Assembly (NCBI RefSeq): GCF_023073415.1
Contig: NZ_JADPJL010000034.1
Location: forward strand, 1 to 64,000
Length of the DNA stretch: 64,000 bases
Direction of reading: 5' to 3'
Source of the DNA: Bradyrhizobium sp. 190
GTDB lineage: Bacteria > Pseudomonadota > Alphaproteobacteria > Rhizobiales > Xanthobacteraceae
Below the pieces are notes generated by a model. The model saw only the letters and a list, made by a program, of their open reading frames with translations, did not search any database and was not told the origin of the DNA. The position numbers and the translations under genes are program-made. Positions 18,438-26,959 of this stretch are shown here, piece by piece. Each line of letters opens with the position of its first letter. Positions within the stretch are counted from its first letter, which is position 1.

Positions 18438-19352
18438 CTACTTCGGCTCACCCGGCAGATGCGTGCCGGTGACCTTGGCGTACATCCGCGCCACCGAGGC
18501 GTCGTCGTCGCGGCCCATGCCTGATGCGGCCGTCATCAGAAACATCTGCAGCGCGGCGGCGGCGACCGGCACCGGGAATTTCTGCGAGCGCGCCATGTCC
18601 TGGATGATGCCGAGGTCTTTCACAAAGATCTCCACCGCGCTGCGCGGCGAATAATCGCCGTCGAGCACATGCGGCATGCGATTCTCGAACATCCAGGAAT
18701 TGCCGGCAGACGCCGTGATCACCTCGTAGACCTTGCGGATGTCGAGGCCCTGCTTGGCGGCGAACGCGATTGCTTCCGAGGCGGCGGCGATGTGGACGCC
18801 GGCGAGTAACTGGTTGATCATCTTGAACGCGGCGCCTTGGCCTGCGTCATCGCCAAGCTCGTAAAGTTTTGCGGCCATCGCATCGAGTGCGGGACGGGCT
18901 TTGGCAAAGGCGGCCGGACTGCCGGATGCGAGGATCGTGAGTTCGCCCTGCGCCGCGCGCTGCGCACCGCCGGAAATTGGCGCGTCGAGGTAGTGCCGCC
19001 CGGTTGCTTCCAACTGTTTGGCGAGCCGGCGGGCGACGTCGGGGTCCATGGTGGCGGATGAGATGAACACCGCGCCCTTGCCCAAGGTTTCAGCGACGCC
19101 ATTGGCGCCGAACAGGATGGTCTCGGTTTGGGCGGCGTTGACGACCACGCTGACGACGATGTCGGCCGATTTCGCCGCTTCCGCCGGCGTCCCGGCGCCC
19201 TTGCCACCGTCGGCCACGAACCGCGCCACGGAGTCCGCCGAGACGTCGCAGCCGGTCACTTCGAGCCCGGCGCGGCGCAGCGAAGTCGCCATGCCATAGC
19301 CCATCGAGCCCAGCCCGATGACGGCGACACGCGGTTTGGCGGATTCTGGCAT
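18438..19352 (-). CDS. ltnD: L-threonate dehydrogenase-type NAD-dependent dehydrogenase
   Basis: This 304-aa protein belongs to the 3-hydroxyisobutyrate dehydrogenase family. It would oxidise L-threonate (or a related tetronate) at C2 to 2-oxo-tetronate. It has the NAD-binding GLGSMGYGMA, the substrate-binding DAPISGG and the catalytic Lys in GAAFKMINQLLAG. The start at 19352 (MPESAKPRVAVIG) was chosen because it places the Rossmann motif in the usual position; a start 15 bases upstream is possible. It is divergent from otnC with about 120 bases between, and is followed by the small unknown gene, otnI and otnK. The substrate is inferred from context; a generic hydroxyacid dehydrogenase cannot be excluded. 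Confidence 0.87.
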   Translation of the reverse strand: MPESAKPRVAVIGLGSMGYGMATSLRRAGLEVTGCDVSADSVARFVADGGKGAGTPAEAAKSADIVVSVVVNAAQTETILFGANGVAETLGKGAVFISSATMDPDVARRLAKQLEATGRHYLDAPISGGAQRAAQGELTILASGSPAAFAKARPALDAMAAKLYELGDDAGQGAAFKMINQLLAGVHIAAASEAIAFAAKQGLDIRKVYEVITASAGNSWMFENRMPHVLDGDYSPRSAVEIFVKDLGIIQDMARSQKFPVPVAAAALQMFLMTAASGMGRDDDASVARMYAKVTGTHLPGEPK

Positions 19353-19472
19353 GCGGCGGTCCCTCAATTGGCTTCATTCTAGCCGCCATTGGCCGGCGGC
19401 CTTGCCTCTGGGTATCACGGCTTGGCCGCGCTGCCAAAGCGTGAGACAAGGTTTTAAAACGGGGTTCAGTTC

Positions 19473-20132
19473 ATGAGCGAAACAAGGATCCGCGAGGAAA
19501 TCTGCCGCCTGGGCCGCTCGCTGTTCGAGCGCGGGCTGACGCCGGGCTCCTCGGGCAATATCAGCGTGAAACTCGACGACGGCGGCTGGCTCGTGACACC
19601 AACCAACGCCTCGCTGGGCTCGCTCGATCCGGCGCGGATGTCGCGGCTCGGCCCCGACGGAAAACTGGTTTCCGGCGATGCGCCGACCAAGGAAGTCCCC
19701 CTCCACACCGCGCTCTACCAGACCCGCACCGCCGCACGCGCTGTGGTGCATCTGCATTCGACCCACTCGGTGGCGTTGTCGATGCTGCCCGAGATTGACC
19801 CCCGCGCCGCGCTGCCGGCGATGACGCCATATTATTTGATGAAATGCGGCCACACCGCGCTCGTGCCGTATTACCGGCCCGGCGATCCGGCAGTGGCCGA
19901 CGCTATCAAGGGACTGGCCGGGAAATACTCGTCCGTGCTGCTGGCCAACCACGGGCCGGTGGTGTCTGGCGATACACTGGAGGCTGCCGTCTACGCGATC
20001 GAGGAACTGGAAGAGACGGCGAAACTGTACCTGCTGCTGCGTGGGCTGAACCCGCGCTATCTGTCACCGGAGCAGGTAGAGGATTTGACGAAGGTGTTCG
20101 GGCTGACGCTGCCGGAGCATGGGCACGACTAG
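19473..20132 (+). CDS. otnC: 3-oxo-tetronate 4-phosphate decarboxylase (class II aldolase family)
   Basis: This 219-aa metal-dependent class II aldolase/adducin-type protein would decarboxylate 3-oxo-tetronate 4-phosphate to dihydroxyacetone phosphate. Visible motifs are the phosphate-binding TPGSSGNISVKL, the acidic base region and the metal-binding His residues in VVHLHSTHSVALS, with the third His in LLANHGPVVSG. The length is normal. It reads away from ltnD, so the intergenic region 19353-19472 probably carries both promoters. The gene ends just before a palindromic repeat that separates it from the convergent livF. Confidence 0.9.
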   Translation: MSETRIREEICRLGRSLFERGLTPGSSGNISVKLDDGGWLVTPTNASLGSLDPARMSRLGPDGKLVSGDAPTKEVPLHTALYQTRTAARAVVHLHSTHSVALSMLPEIDPRAALPAMTPYYLMKCGHTALVPYYRPGDPAVADAIKGLAGKYSSVLLANHGPVVSGDTLEAAVYAIEELEETAKLYLLLRGLNPRYLSPEQVEDLTKVFGLTLPEHGHD

Positions 20133-20140
20133 CGCCTCCT

Positions 20141-20229
20141 CGTCATGGCCGGGCTTGTCCCGGCCATCCACGTCTTTGACGCGGTGAGAAAGCAAGACGT
20201 GGATGCCCGGGACAAGCCCGGGCATGACG
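20141..20229. repeat. Palindromic intergenic repeat, family C (GTCATGGCCGGGCTTGTCC)
   Basis: CGTCATGGCCGGGCTTGTCC with CCACGTCTT on the left is mirrored by AAGACGTGG and GACAAGCCCGGGCATGACG on the right. It is a near-complete inverted repeat of about 89 bases between convergent otnC and livF, where it could end transcription from both sides. Confidence 0.9.
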
Positions 20230-20260
20230 GAGAAATCCAGGACGCTCTCTCCCCGGTGCA

Positions 20261-20965
20261 TCACAGTCCGAGGTAAGCCTTCCTGACATCCGGATTGACG
20301 CGGATGTCCGCGGCACTGCCCTGCATCAGGACGCGGCCGGTTTGCAGGATGTACGCGCGGTCGGCGATCTCCAGGCATTCCGACATGCGCTGTTCGACGA
20401 TCAGCACGGTCATGCCGGCGTCGCGGATGCGCTTCACGGCCTGGAAGATTTCATCGACCAGTTTCGGCATGATGCCCTGCGAGGGCTCGTCCAGCATCAA
20501 CAGCCGTGGCCGTGTCATCAGCGCGCGGCTGATCGCCAGCATCTGCTGCTCGCCACCGGACAACGTTTCGGCGCGCTGCTCCAGCCGTTCCTGCAGGCGC
20601 GGGAACAGTTGGAATACGAGGTCGAGCGGCTCGTCGCGGTTGCTCTGACCGCGAAAAAGGTAGCTGCCGAGCCGCAAATTGTCGCGCACCGACAGCCGCG
20701 GAAACAGCCGGCGGTTTTCCGGCACATAGGCAATGCCGCGCGAGGTGATGACGTGCTGCGCCATGCCGTCGATCCTGGTGCCGTCGAACGAGACGGTGCC
20801 GGAGCGCGGCCGTTCCGCACCGGCGATCGATTTCAGCAATGTGGACTTGCCAGCGCCGTTGGCGCCGGCGACGCAGACGATTTCGCCCTTCGCCACCTCG
20901 ATCGAGACCGCCGAGATCGCGACCAGGCCCTGATAGGCAGTGGTGACTTCATGCACCGACAGCAT
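20261..20965 (-). CDS. livF: ABC transporter ATP-binding protein, LivF type
   Basis: This 234-aa ATPase belongs to a branched-chain-amino-acid-type importer. It has the Walker A GANGAGKSTLLKSIAG, the signature LSGGEQQMLAISRALM, the Walker B RLLMLDEPSQGIMP and the switch His region. It is the last gene of the run livH-livM-livG-livF and overlaps livG by 17 bases. Many transporters of this HAAT family in rhizobia carry amides, urea, aromatic acids or hydroxyacids rather than leucine, so the substrate is open; flanking genes suggest an acid or amide. Confidence 0.93.
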   Translation of the reverse strand: MLSVHEVTTAYQGLVAISAVSIEVAKGEIVCVAGANGAGKSTLLKSIAGAERPRSGTVSFDGTRIDGMAQHVITSRGIAYVPENRRLFPRLSVRDNLRLGSYLFRGQSNRDEPLDLVFQLFPRLQERLEQRAETLSGGEQQMLAISRALMTRPRLLMLDEPSQGIMPKLVDEIFQAVKRIRDAGMTVLIVEQRMSECLEIADRAYILQTGRVLMQGSAADIRVNPDVRKAYLGL

Positions 20966-21686
20966 GACGATCCCCCAGATAGGCGGTAATGACTTTCGGA
21001 TCGCGAACGACGTCGGTGGGCTTGCCCTCGACCAGCACCTTGCCGAGGTCGAGCACGATGGCGCGGTCGACCAGCGGCATCACGATTTCCATGACATGTT
21101 CGACCATCAGCACGGTGACGCCGGTATCGCGCACCTTGCGCACCAGCTCGACGCCGGTTTTGGCTTCGACCGGCGTCAGTCCGGTGAGCACTTCGTCGAG
21201 CAGCAATAATTTCGGCTCGGTCGCCAGCGCACGCGCAACTTCGAGCCGGCGCTTTTCGGAAGGCACCAGATCGCTGGCGAGCACGTTGGCCCGCGCGGCC
21301 AGGCCGCAGAACTCCAGCACCTGATACGCCTTGCGGCGGGCGTCGCGCATCACCGTGGTGCGGACCAGCGCGCCGACGATGACATTGTCGATGACCGTCA
21401 TGGTCTCAAAGCTCTTCACGACCTGGAAGGTACGGCCGACCCCGCGCTGGCAGCGTTCCGCCGCCGGCAACGCGGTGACGTCCTCGCCGTCGAAGATGAT
21501 CGAGCCTTGCGTCGGCGGCAGCACGCCCGCGATCAGGTTGAACAGCGTCGACTTGCCGGCGCCGTTCGGACCGATCAGGCCGACGATTTCACCACGTCCG
21601 ACCGAGATCGAGACGTCGCTGTTCGCAATCAGGCCGCCAAAGCGCTGCCAGACACCGCGGGTTTCGAGGAGTGGCGTCGTCGTCAT
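20949..21686 (-). CDS. livG: ABC transporter ATP-binding protein, LivG type
   Basis: The protein has 245 aa from the ATG at 21686 (MTTTPLLETRGVWQRFGG), chosen because it overlaps the livM stop by 4 bases and sits at the usual distance from Walker A (GLIGPNGAGKSTLFN); the longer frame runs inside livM. The LivG-specific insertion after Walker A is present (GEDVTALPAAERCQRGVGRTF), as are the signature region PSEKRRLEVARALAT and Walker B KLLLLDEVLTGL. The signature motif is PSEKRR instead of LSGGQ-like, a variation seen in LivG proteins. Confidence 0.93.
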   Translation of the reverse strand: MTTTPLLETRGVWQRFGGLIANSDVSISVGRGEIVGLIGPNGAGKSTLFNLIAGVLPPTQGSIIFDGEDVTALPAAERCQRGVGRTFQVVKSFETMTVIDNVIVGALVRTTVMRDARRKAYQVLEFCGLAARANVLASDLVPSEKRRLEVARALATEPKLLLLDEVLTGLTPVEAKTGVELVRKVRDTGVTVLMVEHVMEIVMPLVDRAIVLDLGKVLVEGKPTDVVRDPKVITAYLGDRHAVGA

Positions 21687-22663
21687 CGGGCCGCCTCCTT
21701 GCGCCTGGGCGAGAACAGACCGACCAGCCCTTGCGGCCGCGCCAGCGAGATCGCGATGATCAGGCCGCCATAGACGATCAGGTCGACGCCACGGCCGGAG
21801 CCGCCGGCGTAGGACCGCGTCAATTCCGTCAGCGGGATCAGGATGACGGCGCCCAGCATCGGCCCCCACAGCGTGCCGATGCCTCCCAACACCGCGGGCA
21901 GCGCCATCAGCAGCGAGATGTGAAAGCCCATGATGCTCTCGGGATCGATATAAGAGACGAACTGCGCATAGAAGCTGCCGCCGATCGCGACCAGGAACGC
22001 CGATACCGCCGCTGCGCCCATCTTGGAATTGAACACGACGACACCAAGGCTTTCAGCGGCGTCCGGATTGTCCTTCACCGCGCGCCACCAATAGCCCCAT
22101 TTGGAATCTTCCAGCCACCAGGTGACGAACCAGGCAACGCAGGCCAGCGCCAGCGCGAAGTAGAAATACGGCAGCTTGCTGCGCGGGAACTGGAATTTCA
22201 GCCAGCTGTCGCCGCGCACGGGAATCTCGATGCCCATTGCCGCGCCTGCCCAATCCCAGTTGTGGAACAGCAACAGCCCGATCTCGGCGATGACGATGGT
22301 GGCGATGACGAAGTAATGCCCGCGCAGGCGGAAGCAGGGATAGCCGAGCGCCATGGCAATGACCGCGGAGATGACGCCGCCGCCGAGCATACCGAACCAC
22401 GGCAAGACGCCGAACTTGGTGAACAGCAGCGTCGTGGTATAGGCGCCAATCCCGAAATAGAGCGCGTGACCGAGCGAGATCTGTCCGCAATAGCCGGAGA
22501 GGATATTCCAGCTCTGCGACAGCGCCCCCCACATCAGCGTCAGCACCATGATGTTCTGGACGTAGGAGTCCTTGACGAACAGCGGCACCACGGCTGCGAC
22601 AGCGGCAAGACAAAATGCGACGATGAGGTCGCGGCGGCGGCTTCTGGCGAAATTCGTATCCAT
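21683..22663 (-). CDS. livM: ABC transporter permease, LivM type
   Basis: This 326-aa permease has about ten membrane segments. The ATG at 22663 (MDTNFARSRRRDLIVAF) was chosen because it shares one base with the livH stop (TGATG) and leads directly into the first helix. The larger open frame upstream is a shadow inside livH. The family motif NILSGYCGQISLGHALYFG is present, as is the EAA-like loop around VKDNPDAAESLGV and the C-terminal RPQGLVGLF. Confidence 0.94.
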   Translation of the reverse strand: MDTNFARSRRRDLIVAFCLAAVAAVVPLFVKDSYVQNIMVLTLMWGALSQSWNILSGYCGQISLGHALYFGIGAYTTTLLFTKFGVLPWFGMLGGGVISAVIAMALGYPCFRLRGHYFVIATIVIAEIGLLLFHNWDWAGAAMGIEIPVRGDSWLKFQFPRSKLPYFYFALALACVAWFVTWWLEDSKWGYWWRAVKDNPDAAESLGVVVFNSKMGAAAVSAFLVAIGGSFYAQFVSYIDPESIMGFHISLLMALPAVLGGIGTLWGPMLGAVILIPLTELTRSYAGGSGRGVDLIVYGGLIIAISLARPQGLVGLFSPRRKEAAR

Positions 22664-23541
22664 CACATCGACCCGAACAGGCCGCGCGGCCGGATGAAGA
22701 CGACGAGGAGATAGACCGCGTAAATGCCGACCGCCTTGAGCGAAGGCGGCAGCAGCATTGCGGTCGTGGCCTCGACGAGGCCGACGATGATGCCGCCGGC
22801 GAAGGCGCCGAACACGCTGCCGAAGCCGCCCAGCGCCACCGTCACATAGGCGATCAGCGCGAACGAAGCGCCGACGTCCGGATAGATGTAGAAGAAGATC
22901 GCCATCACGGCGCCGGCGAGGCCCACCAGCGCCGCACCGAGGCCCCAGCCCAGCGCAAACACCTTGTTCTTGTCGATACCGACCAGCGCCACCGCGCCGG
23001 CATCCTCGCGGGTCGCTTCCAGCGCGCGGCCGAAGTCGGTGCGGTTGATGAAGAGGTAAAGCGCACCGAATGCGGCGATCGCGACCAGGGCGCCCACCAG
23101 TTGCGGCACCGGCAGGAAAATGCCGAAAACCGAAACTGTTTTGCCGCCGAGCCATGAATGCGTAACGCTGCGGTAGTCCGGCGTGAAGAAGAACTGCGCC
23201 ACGCCGCGCATGACGATCGCTAATCCAAACGTCGAGAAGATCTGCACCATGCCGGCGTTGGCCTTGGCGCGGACCGCAAACCGCACGATCAACAGATAGG
23301 CCACCGCTCCAAACACGAACAGCGCCGCAGCGACCAGCGGCGCCGCCAGCAAGGGGTCAATCGCGAAGAACACGAACAGGAAGAACGTCGCATACATCGC
23401 GATCATCAGGAATTCGCCATGGGCGAAGTTCACGACGTCCATCAGGCCGAAGATCAGCGCGAGCCCGACGGCAATCAAACCGTAGAGCAGCCCCATGAGG
23501 AGACCGCTCGCCAGACTCTGGATGATAGTCTCGGCGGTCAT
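22663..23541 (-). CDS. livH: ABC transporter permease, LivH type
   Basis: This 292-aa integral membrane permease begins MTAETIIQSLASGLLMGLLYGL, a typical LivH start, and carries DVVNFAHGEFLMIAMY, the GRALEATREDAGAVALVGI coupling loop and the C-terminal RPRGLFGS. It is the first permease gene of the importer. A palindromic repeat of family D separates it from the substrate-binding protein gene upstream on the same strand. Confidence 0.94.
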   Translation of the reverse strand: MTAETIIQSLASGLLMGLLYGLIAVGLALIFGLMDVVNFAHGEFLMIAMYATFFLFVFFAIDPLLAAPLVAAALFVFGAVAYLLIVRFAVRAKANAGMVQIFSTFGLAIVMRGVAQFFFTPDYRSVTHSWLGGKTVSVFGIFLPVPQLVGALVAIAAFGALYLFINRTDFGRALEATREDAGAVALVGIDKNKVFALGWGLGAALVGLAGAVMAIFFYIYPDVGASFALIAYVTVALGGFGSVFGAFAGGIIVGLVEATTAMLLPPSLKAVGIYAVYLLVVFIRPRGLFGSM

Positions 23542-23560
23542 CGGGATACCTCCATCGCAG

Positions 23561-23696
23561 GTCGTCCCTGCCTAGTGCGCATTGCGCACGGGCGCAGGGA
23601 CCCATAACCACCGGAGTCACATTTGAAAGAAGGACGTGAGGCCACGATGAAACCGATGCTCCTCGGCGTATGGGTCCCTGCGTTCGCAGGGACGAC
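23561..23696. repeat. Palindromic intergenic repeat, family D (GTCCCTGC...GCAGGGAC)
   Basis: The ends are inverted: GTCGTCCCTGC and GCAGGGACCCATAACCAC at the left, TATGGGTCCCTGC and GCAGGGACGAC at the right. It lies between the binding-protein gene and livH on the same strand, where it could lower read-through from the highly expressed binding protein. A second copy is at 52018-52139. Confidence 0.9.
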
Positions 23697-23731
23697 GCTG
23701 CGCTTGTGATGTCTCTCTAAGAAGCGACGGC

Positions 23732-24976
23732 TTATTTCATCGGCCAGACAGCCTCAGCGATGGCGGCCTGCGGCGGGAAGATGGTGACGAACTTGCCGCC
23801 GATATATTGCAGCAGCACCGGATCGGCGTCGTTGTTCTGGCCCAGCTCGTCGAACTTGACGCGCTTCCACGGCATGATGGTCTGCTCGCCCGGGATGTCG
23901 GTCGCCACCAGCGCCTCGCGGATCTTTTCGCCGTCGGTGGACTTGGCGCGGTTGATGGCATCAGCCATCACGAGCAGGCCCATGAACTGCCGCGACGTAA
24001 GGTCGTTGAAGTCCTTGCCCGACTTCTCCTTGAACATGGCGTTGATCTTGCCGACCATCGGCCGCTTGGCGGCGAGATCGAGCGAGAAGCTGCCGCGCGA
24101 GATCACGCCTTCGAGCTTGTCGCCGACCGCATCATACAGCGCCTTCTCGGAGAAGCCGGCGTTCTGGGCAACGATCGCGTTCGGCTTGTAGCCGAGCTCG
24201 GCCATGGTCTTGACCAGCAGGATGCCGTCGGTGGTGTAGCTCGAGGGCATCAGCACGTCGGCGTTCGCAGTCTTGAGCTGCTGCACCTCCGCCGACAATG
24301 ACGGAGAATTGGAGCGATACTTGATGTCGGTTGCGATCTTGTAGCCGCGATCGGCAGCCAGCTTGAGCTGGGTGTTAGCGGAATCGGTGCCGAAGATGGT
24401 GTCTTCGTGGAACAGCGACAGCGTGTCGATCTTGGCGCCCTTCTTCTTCATCACGTCGAAGAAATTGAACATGGCGGCCGAGAACATCTCGTCATGGGGA
24501 GCGGCGCGGAAATAGAATTTGAGGCCGCGGCGATGCAGGCTCGGCGAGGAATTGTCGGCCGAGATGAACGGGATCTGGTAGCGCTCGCAAACCTGGCTGA
24601 CGGTGACCGCGACCGAGCTCTGATAGGTACCGATGACGGCACAGACCTTTTCCTGGGTGATCAGGCGTTCGGTCTCGGCGCGGCCCTTCTGCGGATCGGC
24701 CTGATGGTCGGCGAACACGAGGCGGATCTTGGCGCCGCCGAAGCCGGGCAACCCCTCGCCCTTCGCCAGCGGCAGATCGAAATCATGGTTCTTGTTGATG
24801 ATGTCGAGCGCAGTCTCGAACGACTTCTGGGCATCGACGCCCATTTGGGCACTGGCGCCGGAGAACGGATAGATCACACCGATCACCACTTCGGTAGTTT
24901 GGGCGCGGGCGGCGATCGGGCCGAGCGCTGCGGCAGCAGTGGCTCCAAGCAGTACGTTTCGGCGCGTGATGTTCAT
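23732..24976 (-). CDS. ABC transporter substrate-binding protein, LivK-like (HAAT family)
   Basis: This 414-aa periplasmic binding protein has an N-terminal signal with a twin-arginine-like start (MNITRRNVLLGATAAAALG) and an ARAQ cleavage region. The mature part begins TTEVVIGVIYPFSGASAQMG, the usual ligand-domain start, and includes VFADHQADPQKGRAE and AVIGTYQSSVA. The gene lies upstream of livH on the same strand and most likely feeds the LivHMGF importer. The ligand is unknown; the flanking tetronate, carbamoylase and hydroxyacid genes suggest a small acid or amide instead of branched-chain amino acids. Confidence 0.92.
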   Translation of the reverse strand: MNITRRNVLLGATAAAALGPIAARAQTTEVVIGVIYPFSGASAQMGVDAQKSFETALDIINKNHDFDLPLAKGEGLPGFGGAKIRLVFADHQADPQKGRAETERLITQEKVCAVIGTYQSSVAVTVSQVCERYQIPFISADNSSPSLHRRGLKFYFRAAPHDEMFSAAMFNFFDVMKKKGAKIDTLSLFHEDTIFGTDSANTQLKLAADRGYKIATDIKYRSNSPSLSAEVQQLKTANADVLMPSSYTTDGILLVKTMAELGYKPNAIVAQNAGFSEKALYDAVGDKLEGVISRGSFSLDLAAKRPMVGKINAMFKEKSGKDFNDLTSRQFMGLLVMADAINRAKSTDGEKIREALVATDIPGEQTIMPWKRVKFDELGQNNDADPVLLQYIGGKFVTIFPPQAAIAEAVWPMK

Positions 24977-25058
24977 GGCGATATCCTTTGTTGGATGGCG
25001 ACTATCGATGAAACGGGCGAAGGTTACGGTAAAGCCTCAATGATCAGCAGGAACTGCA

Positions 25059-25880
25059 TCAAAGCACGGCAAGCGCCTTGTTCCTGAGATCGGTCACAAG
25101 CATCAATCCGGGCGCATGCGTAATCGCAAACGGCACCTTCGCGGCCTGGATGACCGATTGCGGGGTCACGCCGCACGCCCAGAACACCGGAATTTCATCC
25201 GCCTCGACCGGCACAGGATCGCCGTAGTCGGGTTTGGCGAGGTCAGCGATGCCGATCGACTCGGGAAGACCGATATGAACCGGCGCACCATGCACCGAGG
25301 GGAAACGCGAAGTGATCTGCACCGCGCGGATCGCATCCGCCGGCTTGAACGGCCGCATCGTCACCACCATGGGACCGGCAAAGGGCCCTGCGGGGCTGCA
25401 GGCGATGTTGGTGCGGAACATCGGCACGCGCACATCGCGCTCGATATGGCGGATCGGCAGACCTTCCTCCAGCAGCGCTTCTTCGAAGGAGAATGAGCAG
25501 CCGAGCACGAAGGCGACGAGATCGTCGCGCCAGTGCGCCATGATGTCGGTCGGCTCCTCCACGATTTCGCCGTCACGCCAGACGCGGTAGCGCGGCAGAT
25601 CAGTGCGGATGTCGAGATCGATGCCGAGGGCGGGAATGCGGGGATCGCCGACATCGGACATGCCGATGATCGGGCACGGTTTGGGATTAAGCTGGCAGAA
25701 GCGGTGAAAAGCGCCCGCGAGTTTTTCCGGCAGGATTGCGAGATTACCCTGGACGAAGCCGTTGGCGACGCCCGCCGTGTGATGGGCCATGCCGGTCCGG
25801 CAGGCATGCCGGGCCGCGACGCTCGGCGATAAATCCGCCGTATCGTGACCGCGTGTTTCCGTCCTCGCCAAGCTGGTCAT
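25059..25880 (-). CDS. DUF1445 protein (putative hydro-lyase, D-glutamate cyclase-related)
   Basis: The protein has 273 aa when started at 25880 (MTSLARTETRG), which has GGGGA upstream; an ATG at 25910 is also possible. Family marks are RHACRTGMAHHTAGVANGFVQ near the N-terminus, GCSFSFEEALLEEG and the C-terminal FWACGVTPQSVIQAAKVPF and ITHAPGLMLVTDL. Bacterial members are annotated as putative hydro-lyases, and the mammalian homologue is a D-glutamate cyclase. The protein is cytoplasmic. It is divergent from the LysR gene, so that regulator probably controls it. Confidence 0.88.
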   Translation of the reverse strand: MTSLARTETRGHDTADLSPSVAARHACRTGMAHHTAGVANGFVQGNLAILPEKLAGAFHRFCQLNPKPCPIIGMSDVGDPRIPALGIDLDIRTDLPRYRVWRDGEIVEEPTDIMAHWRDDLVAFVLGCSFSFEEALLEEGLPIRHIERDVRVPMFRTNIACSPAGPFAGPMVVTMRPFKPADAIRAVQITSRFPSVHGAPVHIGLPESIGIADLAKPDYGDPVPVEADEIPVFWACGVTPQSVIQAAKVPFAITHAPGLMLVTDLRNKALAVL

Positions 25881-25963
25881 CGTTGTCCCCGCTTCCATTC
25901 TTGTCGACATCTACTCCGGCATAGGACTATGATAATGTCTAATCGTCTTTTTTAATCAAGTTC

Positions 25964-25980
25964 GATAAATCTGAGTTATC
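25964..25980. promoter_or_regulatory. Candidate LysR-type operator
   Basis: GATAA-N7-TTATC is an interrupted dyad of the T-N11-A type bound by LysR regulators. It lies about 20 bases before the lysR start in the divergent region with the DUF1445 gene. The adjoining ATCAAGTTCGAT (25955-25966) recurs in inverted orientation at 28214-28225. Confidence 0.5.
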
Positions 25981-26000
25981 AATCTGCGGGCAGAGGGTGC

Positions 26001-26918
26001 ATGACTGATTTCAAGGCAATTGAGACCTTCATGTGGGTGGTGACGCTGGGCAGCTTCCGCGGCGCTGCGCAGAAGCTCAACACCACCCAGCCCGCGATCT
26101 CGCAACGGATCGCCCAGCTCGAACGCGAGGTGGGCGTGAAACTCCTGCAGCGCGACCGCCGCATGGTGCTGCCGACGCCAAGCGGGCGCCAATTGATGGT
26201 CTATGCCGAGAAGCTGATCGGGCTGCGCTCGGAAATGCTGGCGGTGGTCGGCGATCGTTCGGCGATGCGCGGCGTGCTGCGGCTCGGCGTCGCCGAAACC
26301 ATCGTTCACACCTGGCTGCCGCAGCTCATCAAGAGCGTCAATCACGCCTATCCGAACCTCTCGCTCGAGATCGAGGTCGACATCACCTCGAACCTGCGCA
26401 ACCGGCTCCTCGCACAGGAAATCGAACTCGCTTTCGTGCTCGGGCCGCTGACGGCTCCGATGGTCAACAACCGGCCGCTATGCGACTATTCCGTGGGCTT
26501 TCTGGCGAGCCCGTCGCTCGGCCTCGGCAAGCAGGCGCTGACCCTGCATGATCTGGCGAAATTTCCGATCATCACTTTTTCGCGCCGGACCCAGCCCTAT
26601 GAGATCGTGCGCGCCCTGTTCAACCGCCCCGACCTGCCGCCGATACGCCTGCATGCCAGCGCCTCGCTCGCAACCGTCATCCACATGGCGATCGAAGGTC
26701 TCGGTATCGCCCTGATACCTACCGCGATTGTCGAGAGCGACTTGGCAGACGGGCGGTTGCAATTATTGTCGACCAATCTGCAGTTAGCCCCGCTGACATT
26801 TTCGGCAAGCTGGCTCGCCTCCCCCGACACGGTAGCGGTGGAGCGCGTCGTCGAACTCGCCGCCAGCCTTGCGCGCGGCGGCGTCATTGTTGACGCGCCG
26901 CGCGAGGCGCGTCATTGA
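26001..26918 (+). CDS. LysR-family transcriptional regulator
   Basis: This 305-aa regulator has an N-terminal winged helix-turn-helix (LGSFRGAAQKLNTTQPAISQ, RIAQLEREVGVKLLQR) followed by a substrate-binding-like effector domain. The ATG at 26001 is preceded by GAGGG. It is divergent from the DUF1445 gene and 41 bases upstream of the amidohydrolase on the same strand, so it may regulate both directions. The effector is unknown. Confidence 0.95.
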   Translation: MTDFKAIETFMWVVTLGSFRGAAQKLNTTQPAISQRIAQLEREVGVKLLQRDRRMVLPTPSGRQLMVYAEKLIGLRSEMLAVVGDRSAMRGVLRLGVAETIVHTWLPQLIKSVNHAYPNLSLEIEVDITSNLRNRLLAQEIELAFVLGPLTAPMVNNRPLCDYSVGFLASPSLGLGKQALTLHDLAKFPIITFSRRTQPYEIVRALFNRPDLPPIRLHASASLATVIHMAIEGLGIALIPTAIVESDLADGRLQLLSTNLQLAPLTFSASWLASPDTVAVERVVELAASLARGGVIVDAPREARH

Positions 26919-26959
26919 AAAAGCGTGCCTCGCGTATCGTCTGAACTTCGGAACGGCCA

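Noticed and set aside
21687..23155. N-terminal extension of the livM and livG frames
   Set aside because: The extra residues lie in overlapping upstream genes (livH, livM) in another frame. Starts at 22663 and 21686 give normal family lengths and tight coupling.
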